DNA from: Mycobacterium intermedium
GTDB taxonomy: Bacteria; Actinomycetota; Actinomycetes; Mycobacteriales; Mycobacteriaceae
Assembly (NCBI RefSeq): GCF_002086275.1
Contig: NZ_MVHT01000025.1
Coordinates: 1-64,000 of the forward strand
DNA length: 64,000 nucleotides
Direction: 5' to 3'
Of this stretch, positions 19,754 to 28,849 are shown one piece after another. The notes beneath the pieces are model-generated. The model saw only the letters and a list, made by a program, of their open reading frames with translations, had not been told where the DNA came from and made no database searches. Position numbers and translations under genes: made by a program. The first letter of the stretch is position 1. The number at the start of each line of letters is the position of its first letter.

Positions 19754-20707
19754 TCAGTCCAGCGCGTCTAGCGCTTTCTGCAGCCTGCCGATCGAGGACC
19801 CGACGCCGTATTGGGCTGCCAGTTCGGCGGTGCGTTTCGGATCGGCGGCATGCAGCGGCAGGGCGTCCGTTGGCGTCGACAGCGTGACCGGAGCGTCGGT
19901 CGCTACCCGCACGACTTTGTCGGCGGCCTCGATATAGTCCGACGCGCCAAGCAGTTTCGACCGCAGGCCCTTGGCCATTTTCGATTTGGGGTCCTGGGCA
20001 GCCGCGATGATCTGCTCCAGAGAGCCGTGCTGAGCCAGCAGGGTAGCGGCGGTCTTTTCGCCGACGCCGGGGACGCCGGGCAGGCCGTCGGAGGGATCGC
20101 CTCTTAGCAGGGCGAGTTCGGCGTAGGCCGGCCCGGCCCTGTCGACCGGCACCCCGTATTTCTCGGTGACGTGCTGGGGTCCCCACAGGGTCGCCTTGGA
20201 CAGGCCGCTACCCAGGTAAAGCACCCGCACCGGCACCGGCTCGTCCGCGACCACCTGCAGCAGGTCGCGGTCCCCGCTGACCACGACCACGGGGTCGTTG
20301 CGTTCCTGCGCCACCAGGGTGCCCAGCACGTCGTCGGCTTCGAAACCTTCTGCGCCCGCGGTCGGGATGCCGAACGCGTCCAGGAGTTCCATGATCATGT
20401 CGACCTGCGGGGTCAGGTCGTCGGGCACTTCTTCGATGTCGGGTTGCCCCTTGGGTTCTTCTTCGGCGACCCGATGTGCCTTGTACGACGGGATCAGGTC
20501 CACCCGGAACTGGGGCCGCCAGTCCAGGTCCAGGCATACGGCGAGGCGGCTGGGTTTCTGCTGGCTGATCACGGTTGCCATCGCGTCGATAAAACCGCGC
20601 ACGGCGTTGACGGGTCGGCCGTCCGGTGCGGTGATCGAGGAGGGCACTCCGAAGTACGAGCGGAACCACATGCTGGCGCCGTCGAGCAGCACAAGTGGTG
20701 CGGGCAT
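19754..20707 (-). CDS. 5'-3' exonuclease, FEN/PIN-like (Rv2090-like)
   Basis: A 317-residue stand-alone 5'-nuclease related to the N-terminal domain of DNA polymerase I. Acidic metal-binding residues are seen in [33 protein letters not shown] and [10 protein letters not shown] helix-hairpin-helix follows at residues ~185-215 ([22 protein letters not shown]), which binds duplex DNA. The family removes flaps and RNA primers in replication and repair. It is divergent from pepE with about 50 bp between starts and convergent with the DUF4333 gene. Confidence 0.93.
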   Translation of the reverse strand: MPAPLVLLDGASMWFRSYFGVPSSITAPDGRPVNAVRGFIDAMATVISQQKPSRLAVCLDLDWRPQFRVDLIPSYKAHRVAEEEPKGQPDIEEVPDDLTPQVDMIMELLDAFGIPTAGAEGFEADDVLGTLVAQERNDPVVVVSGDRDLLQVVADEPVPVRVLYLGSGLSKATLWGPQHVTEKYGVPVDRAGPAYAELALLRGDPSDGLPGVPGVGEKTAATLLAQHGSLEQIIAAAQDPKSKMAKGLRSKLLGASDYIEAADKVVRVATDAPVTLSTPTDALPLHAADPKRTAELAAQYGVGSSIGRLQKALDALD

Positions 20708-20744
20708 GCGGGCTATCTTGTCACGGCGCGTTTGTTGGCGCGGT

Positions 20745-20750
20745 TAGCCT
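20745..20750 (+). promoter_or_regulatory. -10 box of pepE, leaderless layout
   Basis: TAGCCT fits TANNNT and ends 7 nt before the ATG at 20758. It lies in the short divergent gap with the exonuclease gene and supports that start. Confidence 0.5.
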
Positions 20751-20757
20751 GGCTGGC

Positions 20758-21897
20758 ATGAGTTCTGGCACGAGTTCTGGCCGATTCGACGCCGACGTAT
20801 ACGCCCGCCGGTTGAGCGCGGCGGCAGCCGCGACCGCCGGCGCGGGGCTCGCGGGGTTGGTGATCACCCCCGGCTACGACCTGCGCTACCTCATCGGTTC
20901 ACGCGCCGAGACGTTCGAGCGACTGACCGCGCTGGTGCTGCCCGCGGTTGGTGCGCCGACGGTCGTGCTGCCGCGGTTGGAGCTTGCGTCGTTGAAGGAG
21001 TCCGCTGCGGCGGACCTCGGCCTGGACGTGCGGGACTGGGTCGACGGCGACGACCCGTACCAATTGGTGGCCGCCGCCTTGGGTGGCTCACCGGCGGCGA
21101 CCGCAGTCACCGATTCCATGCCGGCGCTGCACTTGTTGCCGCTGGCTCGCGTGCTGGGCGTGACGCCGGTGTTGGCCACCGATGTCCTGCGCGAACTGCG
21201 GATGGTCAAGGAAGAGGCCGAGATTGACGCACTGCGCAAGGCCGGCGCGGCCATCGATAGAGTGCACGCTCGTGTTCCGGAGTTCCTGGTGCCGGGCCGC
21301 ACCGAGGCTGACGTCGCCGCCGACATCTCCAAAGCGATTGTTGCCGAAGGACATTCGGATGTCGCCTTCGTCATCGTCGGGTCCGGACCGCACGGGGCAG
21401 ACCCGCATCACGGGTATTCCGACCGTGAGCTACAGGTGGGGGACATCGTCGTCGTCGATATCGGCGGTACCTATGGGCCGGGGTACCACTCCGACTCCAC
21501 CCGCACGTATAGCATCGGCCAGCCCAGTGCTGAAGTGGCTGAACAGTATTCGATATTGCAGCGCGCGCAGCGTGTGGCGTTTGACTTTGTCCGTCCAGGC
21601 GTGACGGCCGAACAGGTGGACGCCGCCGCGCGTGATGTGCTGGCCGAGTCCGGGCTAGCCGAGTACTTCGTGCACCGCACCGGGCATGGAATCGGGCTGT
21701 GCGTACATGAAGAGCCTTACATCGTGGCCGGGAATAAGTTGCAGTTGAAAGCAGGCATGGCGTTTTCGATAGAGCCCGGCATCTACTTCCCCGGCCGATG
21801 GGGCGCTCGCATCGAGGACATCGTGATCGTGACCGACGATGGGGCGTTGTCGGTCAACAATCGACCGCACGAGTTGATCGTGGTGCCGGTTTCCTAG
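20758..21897 (+). CDS. pepE: M24 family dipeptidase/aminopeptidase PepE (Xaa-Pro type)
   Basis: A 379-residue peptidase with a creatinase-like N-terminal domain (to ~residue 150) and a pita-bread catalytic domain. The five metal ligands are visible in order: Asp in VVDIGG, Asp in YHSDSTRTY, His in RTGHGIGL, Glu in FSIEPGIY and Glu in ARIEDIV. The role is probably cytosolic cleavage of N-terminal residues or X-Pro dipeptides. The start is supported by the -10 box at 20745. Its stop overlaps the stop of the 715-residue gene on the other strand by 3 nt. Confidence 0.93.
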   Translation: MSSGTSSGRFDADVYARRLSAAAAATAGAGLAGLVITPGYDLRYLIGSRAETFERLTALVLPAVGAPTVVLPRLELASLKESAAADLGLDVRDWVDGDDPYQLVAAALGGSPAATAVTDSMPALHLLPLARVLGVTPVLATDVLRELRMVKEEAEIDALRKAGAAIDRVHARVPEFLVPGRTEADVAADISKAIVAEGHSDVAFVIVGSGPHGADPHHGYSDRELQVGDIVVVDIGGTYGPGYHSDSTRTYSIGQPSAEVAEQYSILQRAQRVAFDFVRPGVTAEQVDAAARDVLAESGLAEYFVHRTGHGIGLCVHEEPYIVAGNKLQLKAGMAFSIEPGIYFPGRWGARIEDIVIVTDDGALSVNNRPHELIVVPVS

Positions 21898-24041
21898 CCA
21901 AATTCGTTGCTGCAGGCCAGGAACCAGGCAAGGTGGTAGTTAGCGGCAGTCTTGTCGCCGGCTGTTAGCGCATCGATCGCAGCGAGCAGCTGCCAGTTGC
22001 CGACGTCGTCTGGATCTACGCGATCGGGATAGGCGTCGAGAACTTTGGTGCTGACTGTCGTGATGTGCTCGTGGAGTAGTTCGATTTCCGAGTCCAGAAC
22101 CCCAGTTCCGGCGATAGTCGCCTTGGCCAGGGTGTGGGCGAGCCGGGGGAGACCGTCTCGCCATTGGGTCGCCTTGCTGAGTTCCCATCCGAGCTCGTCG
22201 ATTTCGGGTGTTTGCCTGGGACGGGTGGACGTAGGTGGCGGTTCGACGTCGTCGGGTACGTGATGGATCGGGGCGTAGTTGGCGACGTCGTCGACCTCAC
22301 CGAGCATGGCTTCCAAGTTGCCGCGGCGTCGTTGAGGTTGCAGGAGCGTGACTGCCGCCGGGAGTGCTATGCCGGGCGGGATCCAGCCGCTGGCAAGGTC
22401 GGTGGCCAAGACGGTCGTGTTGTCGGCGCGGTCTCCCGCTGCCCATGCGAGGCGTGGCTGCTGGCGGGCCACCGATGCAACAAGTCGCTCAAGGCGTTGT
22501 CTGGCAGCGATTTTCGCTGATGCAGCTCCGGCTGCAGCTCCTGTTGCGGTGGCGACGGCCGCTTCGGTTGCGACATTCGGCGGGGGTCCCGGCTTGGTTG
22601 GCGGGGGACCGTGGCGCACGACGGACGGCTGGTTTGCACTGGATTGCCCTGATGACGGTTGGACGGGTGCTGAGGTCGGCGTTGCTGGTGTTGTTGACGG
22701 GCTTGGGGGTGCCGGCGCGATGGTGGTGGTGACGGGTGGTCGTATGTCTGAGCCGTAGGAGGGCAGCGGGGCGGCTGGTGTGACGGTCGGTGCCACGGGA
22801 TTTGCGGGTGCGATGGGGGCCGCGACCATCTGTGGTGGCGCGTCCGGCGGGGGAGCGTGCTGGATTGGTTGGGATGTGTCGAAGGATTGGGCTTGCACGT
22901 GCGCAGGTGGAGTTGATGCTGGCGGCGTCGCGACATGCGACTCCGCAGCAGTTATTGGCGCCTGTGGTGCTGTGTGGGCTACTGGTGAGATTGGATTGCC
23001 AGAATCCAGGCCCTTTTCGAAACTGTGAACTAATTCGATCGGCATTTCGCCGGGAGAAGGGTTGTTTGCGACGGGCGACGCACAACCCGATGTGTTGGTC
23101 GGGTTAGACGCAGGTACCGCTGACGTCGACGGTATCGCAAGGGTTGGCGGTGCTGGGCTCTGCACGGCGGGGACGACTTGTGAAGGCGAAAGTGCTTGTG
23201 AAACAGGGGAATCAGCAAAGTTTAAAGGTGCTTTCGGCAACTTTGCAGTGTGAGCGAAGGCCATTGGAGGATTGCTGTGAAGGGAGGTGGACATTTCATG
23301 CACTGGTTCACAGCGAAGTTTGGCGTTACCACCGAGGCCGTCGTGGTGTTCGGTAGCTGGCGCGGGTGATTGAGTGGTCGGGAGATGCGCATTGTTGGCA
23401 AATCCCATCGGTGAACCCAGTCGCTGCAGTCCGTCGCGGACTTGGTTCTGTAGGTCCCGTTGGTCCCTCGGTTGCCGAAACATATCGCTTATGTCTAAGC
23501 CATTGGCATGTGCGAATTGCCTTGCCGACTCAACAGATCCGTCTTCCTCGAGGATTGATTGCATTGCGTCGAGGACATTGGCCGTGTACTTCGCGGCCGC
23601 GAGGATAGCTAACCCTCGATAGCGGTTTATCGCAGCAACGATCTGCTCTACTTTAGCCTCAAGAGACCCCTGAGAGCTTTGGATCGCCTTGATCTCGCGA
23701 TTGGCCTGGTCGACGATGTCCGCCAACTCCTGACGCAGGTTCGACATGGAGTCGAAGGCAACTCCGTATGCGACTTCTTTTACGCCGTTCTTATCAGATA
23801 CGCCCCGAGCCTGGCCTTCGCCCTTATGAAATGCACTCCGGAGGTCGTCGGCTGTAAGCCCTCGCTGACCAGATAATGGTCCTGTTTGCGCATTTTGCAA
23901 CGACACTGCGAGGCCCCCGAAAGAAGCCTTCAAGCTTTGGCGATTTGCCTTTCCGCGCGCTAGTGCCGTCATGTCTTGGTCGTCGGGCCATAGATCATCG
24001 ACGATAGCGGCGGACCATGGTCCGGAAGGGAAAAATGTCAT
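21894..24041 (-). CDS. Large Pro/Ala-rich protein with DUF5632/DUF5631-like C-terminus (Rv2082-like)
   Basis: A 715-residue protein of unknown function. Residues ~1-190 are predicted helical and resemble type VII-associated N-termini (SNLRQELADIVDQANREIKAIQ). Residues ~200-500 are a disordered Pro/Ala/Thr/Ser region. Residues ~520-600 and ~620-715 look like the mycobacterial DUF5632 and DUF5631 domains (WELSKATQWRDGLPRLAHTLAKATIAG). There is no signal peptide or membrane segment. It overlaps the upstream 176-residue gene by 4 nt (ATGA), so they are coupled. Length and position resemble Rv2082 (721 residues). Base composition is lower in GC than the flanks. Family assignment is from memory. 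Confidence 0.75.
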   Translation of the reverse strand: MTFFPSGPWSAAIVDDLWPDDQDMTALARGKANRQSLKASFGGLAVSLQNAQTGPLSGQRGLTADDLRSAFHKGEGQARGVSDKNGVKEVAYGVAFDSMSNLRQELADIVDQANREIKAIQSSQGSLEAKVEQIVAAINRYRGLAILAAAKYTANVLDAMQSILEEDGSVESARQFAHANGLDISDMFRQPRDQRDLQNQVRDGLQRLGSPMGFANNAHLPTTQSPAPATEHHDGLGGNAKLRCEPVHEMSTSLHSNPPMAFAHTAKLPKAPLNFADSPVSQALSPSQVVPAVQSPAPPTLAIPSTSAVPASNPTNTSGCASPVANNPSPGEMPIELVHSFEKGLDSGNPISPVAHTAPQAPITAAESHVATPPASTPPAHVQAQSFDTSQPIQHAPPPDAPPQMVAAPIAPANPVAPTVTPAAPLPSYGSDIRPPVTTTIAPAPPSPSTTPATPTSAPVQPSSGQSSANQPSVVRHGPPPTKPGPPPNVATEAAVATATGAAAGAASAKIAARQRLERLVASVARQQPRLAWAAGDRADNTTVLATDLASGWIPPGIALPAAVTLLQPQRRRGNLEAMLGEVDDVANYAPIHHVPDDVEPPPTSTRPRQTPEIDELGWELSKATQWRDGLPRLAHTLAKATIAGTGVLDSEIELLHEHITTVSTKVLDAYPDRVDPDDVGNWQLLAAIDALTAGDKTAANYHLAWFLACSNEFG

Positions 24042-24568
24042 CTACACAAGCTCTGGATTCTGGAATGTGTCTCATTTCCTGCACGAAGCAGTGGGTCCAG
24101 CTCCGAATCCGGCACCTCAGCTAAGTAGTCGATGGTTAGCTGCTGGTAGACATTTGCAAGTTGTCGGATTGCCAGGGCAAGGTCATTGGGGGTTGCTGGC
24201 AATTCAGCAAGCCTCGTCAGCAAGTAGCGGCCCCCAGTATCCAGCACCTGCCGCGTGCTGGTGGCTACTGCGAGCCGCGCGGTTGCATCGGTGCCATCGC
24301 TTGGGCGTGCCCCAGCTACGTCACCCGCTTTCCGCACCTGTTCATATGCCGCACACACATTGACTTTCGCTTCGCGAACCTGTGCGTCGGAGTAGGAAGG
24401 GTGCCTGACTGCCTCTTCATGTACTGAGACGGGGCGAAACCAACCCACAATCGCCACCGTGAGCGTCAGTAGAAGAATGACCAGCATGCCCGACGTCCGC
24501 CACTGTGGGCGCGGGGCGGTTGAAACTGCCTGCGGGTGGGGGAGAAGGGGTTCGAGTGCTTTCGACAC
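24038..24568 (-). CDS. Single-pass membrane protein, unknown function
   Basis: A 176-residue protein with a short proline-containing cytoplasmic N-terminus, one transmembrane helix (residues ~27-45; GMLVILLLTLTVAIVGWF) and an outer domain of about 130 residues with two cysteines (NVCAAYEQV and SLCR), mostly helical. This topology is common among small proteins encoded beside ESX-associated DUF5631 genes. The GTG start is supported by a TAGGAT -10 box ending 6 nt upstream. It overlaps the 715-residue gene downstream by 4 nt. No catalytic motif is seen. Confidence 0.75.
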   Translation of the reverse strand: MSKALEPLLPHPQAVSTAPRPQWRTSGMLVILLLTLTVAIVGWFRPVSVHEEAVRHPSYSDAQVREAKVNVCAAYEQVRKAGDVAGARPSDGTDATARLAVATSTRQVLDTGGRYLLTRLAELPATPNDLALAIRQLANVYQQLTIDYLAEVPDSELDPLLRAGNETHSRIQSLCR

Positions 24569-24574
24569 GGGCTG

Positions 24575-24580
24575 ATCCTA
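24575..24580 (-). promoter_or_regulatory. -10 box for the 176-residue gene, leaderless layout
   Basis: On the minus strand TAGGAT is followed by six bases (CAGCCC) and then the GTG start at 24568. It suggests that the last two genes of the locus are transcribed from their own promoter. Confidence 0.55.
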
Positions 24581-24779
24581 GCGTTCGTGCTGCATTACGC
24601 TAGTCACCGATGAATTGATCGACATAATTTTACTTTTCGCTCATTGGCTATCGAATATGAGTAATATATTTTGCATCGATTCGTGGATCGTTATCGCGCT
24701 TTAATATTTTCGGCAAGCCGTGCTGGCTAGGTCATCGTTGGTGCAGTCATCGTATTAATCAGCATCGCCGTGATTCATC
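24581..24779. other. AT-rich intergenic island inside the ESX-like locus
   Basis: About 200 bases without a gene. One 60-base line (24601-24660) counts 21 G/C of 60, against 65-70% in sampled flanking coding lines. It holds runs such as TAATTTTACTTTTCGC and GAGTAATATATTTTGC. It separates the 325-residue gene from the last two genes of the locus. It may act as promoter or as a binding site for a nucleoid protein that silences AT-rich DNA (Lsr2 is the mycobacterial example). Confidence 0.6.
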
Positions 24780-25757
24780 TCAGCGCGGTGCATCTTCCCC
24801 ATCGACAGGCCTGCTAGCGTCCCCCAACACGATCCGCCTAGTTGCCCCAACCGGCTTCCCATCAACATGCTTGATCACCGGAGGCGCAGGCGGAGGCGTC
24901 GTAATTCGCCCCTGCACCGGCGCGCCGTTCTTCACCGACGGGGCCACGATGCGCTTAGTGTCCGGCTTGGCCTCGTTGCCCGTACCGCCGGCACCGTGCA
25001 TGGCGCCCGGCGGCATCATGGGCATCGCGCCCATGCCGCCGCGTGCTGCCGGCGCAGTCTCGGGCACGCTCGGAGCCACCGCCGCTCCTGCCTGCGATGA
25101 CGCCGGAACGGTTCCTGCCGACGGAGTAGGTGGCGGCCCAAGCATTGCCGTTGGAGTCGTGAAGCTCGGACCAGCGCCGCTGCCGCCATCAGCGCCACCG
25201 GCGCCAGCGCCGCCGCCTCCGAATTCACGTCCGCTGCTTCCGAATTCGTCTTCGTCCTCAGCCGGGCCAATGCCTTCTGTGCTAGAACCGGCCCCATGTT
25301 CAAGCATGCCCATTCCCATCTGCATGGCCTGCTGGCCGGCCTGGGCGAGTTGCTGAGGTATCTGGCTCAGCGGTTGCAACACACCGCCCAATGCCCCAGC
25401 GATCGCACCCGCGATGCCCGAAGCCATTTGCGGCATTTGTTGAAGCATCTGCGCCGCTTGGCCTGAGTCTCCGACGCCAGCCAACTGAAGGGATGCGTCC
25501 TCTTCATTGGCTGGGAACTTTGCCATCGCGTCAGCCGTCTTAGCGGTCCGTTCGTCATGCCCTAATTCGGCATCCTCATTGTCGGCAGGATCGCCGGCGT
25601 TGGCAGCAGCGCCGAGCGCTCTGAGCAATTGGCTGATGGGTGAATTACCCGTCGCAACTTCATCCGACGTGATCACTGGCGGCCGCGGGATCCCAAGCAG
25701 CTGTGAGAGCTGATCGAGCAGGATCCGCACATCGTCACCCCCGCTCACTACGCCCAC
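24780..25757 (-). CDS. Acidic Gly/Pro/Met-rich protein of ESX-associated type
   Basis: A 325-residue protein. Residues ~7-60 carry a short helical region (ILLDQLSQLLG). A Gln/Met/Ala-rich helical stretch at ~105-155 (QMLQQMPQMASGIAGAIAGALGG) follows. The remainder is a disordered Gly/Ala/Pro region containing GGMGAMPMMPPGAM. This Met/Pro/Gly style and the GAIAGALGGVLQPLSQIPQQ stretch recur in mycobacterial ESX-secretion-associated proteins such as EspE/EspB relatives. There is no signal peptide or transmembrane helix of normal strength. The position is comparable to Rv2083 (314 residues), though the gene order is not the same. The GTG start is tentative. Function unknown. Confidence 0.72.
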   Translation of the reverse strand: MGVVSGGDDVRILLDQLSQLLGIPRPPVITSDEVATGNSPISQLLRALGAAANAGDPADNEDAELGHDERTAKTADAMAKFPANEEDASLQLAGVGDSGQAAQMLQQMPQMASGIAGAIAGALGGVLQPLSQIPQQLAQAGQQAMQMGMGMLEHGAGSSTEGIGPAEDEDEFGSSGREFGGGGAGAGGADGGSGAGPSFTTPTAMLGPPPTPSAGTVPASSQAGAAVAPSVPETAPAARGGMGAMPMMPPGAMHGAGGTGNEAKPDTKRIVAPSVKNGAPVQGRITTPPPAPPVIKHVDGKPVGATRRIVLGDASRPVDGEDAPR

Positions 25758-25838
25758 CTGCCGAGGCGGACCACGGTCTGAAGTGCCCGAAGCGAACGCC
25801 AGTCAGTGGATTTCGGCATTCGGAGATGCTATCGCCGA

Positions 25839-26504
25839 TCAGCGAAACGGGTTAGTCAGGTTTGCTGGCCTACTGGTGGTGGGATCGAAATACGCAGTGC
25901 TAGCGGAAGGACGAAGCCCCGCTCGGATCTCTGCTAAGAACGCCTTACTTGCCTGCTTAAGTAAAGAGACGCTCCATCCGCGTGATCCACCCCACCAGCT
26001 ACGTGCGGCAGGAAGCCATAGCAAACCTGCTGCGATTACGGGCACCACAAACGACAGCAGGATCATGACTGGCACGTTGGGCGTGTTGAACCAACGCCAA
26101 CCAGCAGCTTCGTCTCCGAAGAAGACGAACCAGTGGTGCGTTCTGGCAGTAGCTACACAGCCGATGATGGTGTGGCCGATGGCGATTGCGCCCCCAACCA
26201 ATACCAACCACCGCCCCAAAGATTTCCGTACCAGTACGCAGACGACGCCGAATACGACGAGTATTGCTGCGAACAGAGACAATCCGGCCTCTAGGTCCAG
26301 CCATAAGCTGAAGAAGTCAAGACTCATGGTATACCGTCGAGCCGGGTAGTACTCCTCGGAATACGTCACGGCGAGATCGGCCAGTTTCAGTCCACGCCAA
26401 ACCTGGTAGCCGCCGCTCGACAGCGCCAGGATGCTGGCGGTAACGGCGAGCGCGGTCGCCCCTAGAGTCGGTTTTGTTTGCATAACAAAGCCTTTCGTGG
26501 TCAT
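25839..26504 (-). CDS. Four-pass membrane protein of the ESX-like locus
   Basis: A 221-residue protein with hydrophobic segments at about residues 15-33, 70-92, 97-118 and 143-165, and a basic/polar C-terminal tail of ~45 residues. Its start overlaps the stop of the 782-residue gene by 4 nt (ATGA), so the two are coupled; a second in-frame ATG at 26483 is possible. In M. tuberculosis this slot is occupied by the lipoprotein LppJ (Rv2080). No lipobox is present here. It may anchor or accompany the large upstream product; that is inference from coupling only. Confidence 0.72.
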   Translation of the reverse strand: MTTKGFVMQTKPTLGATALAVTASILALSSGGYQVWRGLKLADLAVTYSEEYYPARRYTMSLDFFSLWLDLEAGLSLFAAILVVFGVVCVLVRKSLGRWLVLVGGAIAIGHTIIGCVATARTHHWFVFFGDEAAGWRWFNTPNVPVMILLSFVVPVIAAGLLWLPAARSWWGGSRGWSVSLLKQASKAFLAEIRAGLRPSASTAYFDPTTSRPANLTNPFR

Positions 26505-28849
26505 GGATGGTGTTGAGGAACCTGCGACGCGCCTAATTTCGGGAAAACCTTGGCGTCCGTGACCACGTTGTTGTAGCGGTCGATCATGCCCGCATCGGGT
26601 GGCTTGCCAAGATCGTTGCCGGGGATCTGCGCCAGCACCCGGGCCAGAGCCCTATTCAGTGCATGGTCGTACGCGCCTGTGGTGAATCCGGGTCGATCCT
26701 CAAGCGCGTGTGGGGTTGCCACGTATCCGTCGATCATGTACTGCGAAATTCCGTCGACGCGTTGCCCAAATGCAATGAGCGTGTTGAGGATCTCACGGTC
26801 GGCGAAGCCGATCGACATATTTGGCAACCCATGGTCGGGCGGTAGTGGCACGGTACCGCGGGTCTTACCAACGAAGTCATCCTCGAGCATCGAGCCGAGT
26901 ATTCCGACCAAGGGCCCGGTGTACGCGCCGACATGTGGAATCAGGCCTGCTGCTGCGCCGGCTATCTTGAGGTTCAATTCGTACGCGGACTTCTTGTGGT
27001 CGTATTCCGCATTCTGGGCTGCGGTTTCGCTGAGGTGGTGGTTATCAACGTCTGCCTGTAAGGCAATGTGAATCCCCGTGTCGACCAAGCCGCGCAGAGT
27101 CGCGGCTTCGTGCAGATATTGGTTGTAGCCGTGCACATCAGGGTCGTGCTGAATGACTGCCTGAGCAAAAGCGCCTTCGGCTAACACAGCTCGTCCATAC
27201 GCCGCACCGTTGAAGTGCGCGCCCGCATCAGCATCAGTACTCAGCACTGCGACGACGCCTTTTGCGATGGGCATTGTGCCGGTATCGATTATGTCCGGGT
27301 CATCGAGGGGACGGCCGAATTCTGGGAGGGCGCCTGAAATGCCGGCAATGTTGCCGACGTACGGGATCAGCCCGTGCGCCATACCGCGGACCAACTCTGG
27401 GTTCTTTTCACCGAGGGTGTGATTGCCAGGCAGGCGGAGGAGTTCTTGTTGGTTCTTGCCGAGGTAATCGGCATAGGTGTGCGCGGTTTCGCCGGCGATA
27501 ATCGCTTCTGGTCCATGGGCTGCGCTTTCGGTCCAACTGAAGAGGGACGCGGCGTTCTTGCCTCCGTCTAACCAGACATGATGAGTAACATTCTTAAGGA
27601 AAGGGTCTCGATCTAGACCGGTCAAAGTGTCGTGCACTACCTGGTGATCCGGCGAGACGGCCCGGAGGGCAGTGGCTATCGCAGGGTCAAAGTTGCTCTC
27701 CGGCTCCCTCTCGCGAGTATCACCCCCCGGATCATTGATCCCGAACCAGATGTCCATCATCGCCGAAGCCTTCCGGAGAAGACCGCGGTCCAACTCTGTG
27801 TTTCGTTGCAGGGCAGGATTTCCGCGACTGACTATTTCGGAAGCCAACCGCAAGTGGGTGATGTTGATGAACAGATGCGGGTCTAGCATCCCGTGGATGC
27901 TCTCTGGCAGCTGCTCCGCGCCACCCTTGACGGTGTCTGTTCCTTGCTTTGCACCGGGTTTGAGTTCGGTCCGGGGGAAGACGATGGCCGGATTGCTCAT
28001 CAACTGCCATGAATCGCCGATCATCGAACGCTGATCACCTAGACGTCCTTCCGCCGTTACCAGCTCGTCTACGGACATGCCATGCTGCTGAGCTTGAAGT
28101 TGGCTCAACACAGAGGCTTGTTCGCGGCCAAGCGGCTTCTTTCCGGTCACTTGTTCCTCGGTGATCGAGGCCAGCACCGCGTTGATGCGCGCAGCGGCCG
28201 CTTGATCACCGGCAAGGGCTGCGTGCACGTCCTTTTCGGCCTGGTCAGGCGTTTCGACGTCGTAACCGTCCACGCTCCCGAGAAGCGAGGCGTCGTAGCC
28301 GTCGTTGGTCCGCAGGCGGGTCATCGAATCGTGCAGGGTTTCGGCATACCGGTCACGAGTCAGCTCCAGCTGATGCAGGAAATGCGTGGTTATGGCGGCG
28401 GCGTCCTGCTTCAGGTCCTCCTTGACGTGAGAATCGTGCTCATCGCCTATGAGGCGGTCAATCGCCTCCAACCCCTTCTCCAACTCCGAAATCTGAGCTC
28501 CCGCTGTGCGTTGCGCTTCAGCCAGGCTCGCCGCAAGCGATTCCAAGTCCACCGCAATCTTGGGTAGCTGCGCTGCCTGCACGCCTAGCGACCGAGTAGC
28601 ACGCTGCACCTCATCGGCGTCATTGATCGGATGATCACCGTTCTGACGATTCCAAGCGGCCTCGAACCGGCGGCGGGCTTCGTCAAACTTCGCATCGGCG
28701 TCGGCAGTATGTCGTCCGGCCTCGTGGAATGCCCGCGCCAAGCTCGAAATCTGTGCCGGACTTCCGGTTTGGAGCATCCTGTTGATGGCCCATGGGTCAC
28801 CGCCGGCGCGTGCGATCAACCACGACGTATCTAGGTACTGGAGATGCAC
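26501..28849 (-). CDS. Large ESX-associated protein with TPR-like N-terminal region (Rv2079-like)
   Basis: A 782-residue protein. The N-terminal ~240 residues are mainly helical and carry the family signature IARAGGDPWAINRMLQTGSP...ARAFHEAGR, known from mycobacterial proteins annotated as TPR-repeat-region containing. Two similar Gly-rich hydrophobic segments, GLIPYVGNIAGISG (near residue 492) and GLIPHVGAYTGPLVGILG (near residue 633), lie ~140 residues apart. No enzymatic motif is recognised. The start is a GTG that overlaps the DUF2563 gene by 19 nt. The usual pairing of a DUF2563 protein with such a large protein suggests a co-exported or co-folded pair. Somewhat longer than Rv2079 (656). 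Confidence 0.75.
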   Translation of the reverse strand: MHLQYLDTSWLIARAGGDPWAINRMLQTGSPAQISSLARAFHEAGRHTADADAKFDEARRRFEAAWNRQNGDHPINDADEVQRATRSLGVQAAQLPKIAVDLESLAASLAEAQRTAGAQISELEKGLEAIDRLIGDEHDSHVKEDLKQDAAAITTHFLHQLELTRDRYAETLHDSMTRLRTNDGYDASLLGSVDGYDVETPDQAEKDVHAALAGDQAAAARINAVLASITEEQVTGKKPLGREQASVLSQLQAQQHGMSVDELVTAEGRLGDQRSMIGDSWQLMSNPAIVFPRTELKPGAKQGTDTVKGGAEQLPESIHGMLDPHLFINITHLRLASEIVSRGNPALQRNTELDRGLLRKASAMMDIWFGINDPGGDTREREPESNFDPAIATALRAVSPDHQVVHDTLTGLDRDPFLKNVTHHVWLDGGKNAASLFSWTESAAHGPEAIIAGETAHTYADYLGKNQQELLRLPGNHTLGEKNPELVRGMAHGLIPYVGNIAGISGALPEFGRPLDDPDIIDTGTMPIAKGVVAVLSTDADAGAHFNGAAYGRAVLAEGAFAQAVIQHDPDVHGYNQYLHEAATLRGLVDTGIHIALQADVDNHHLSETAAQNAEYDHKKSAYELNLKIAGAAAGLIPHVGAYTGPLVGILGSMLEDDFVGKTRGTVPLPPDHGLPNMSIGFADREILNTLIAFGQRVDGISQYMIDGYVATPHALEDRPGFTTGAYDHALNRALARVLAQIPGNDLGKPPDAGMIDRYNNVVTDAKVFPKLGASQVPQHHP

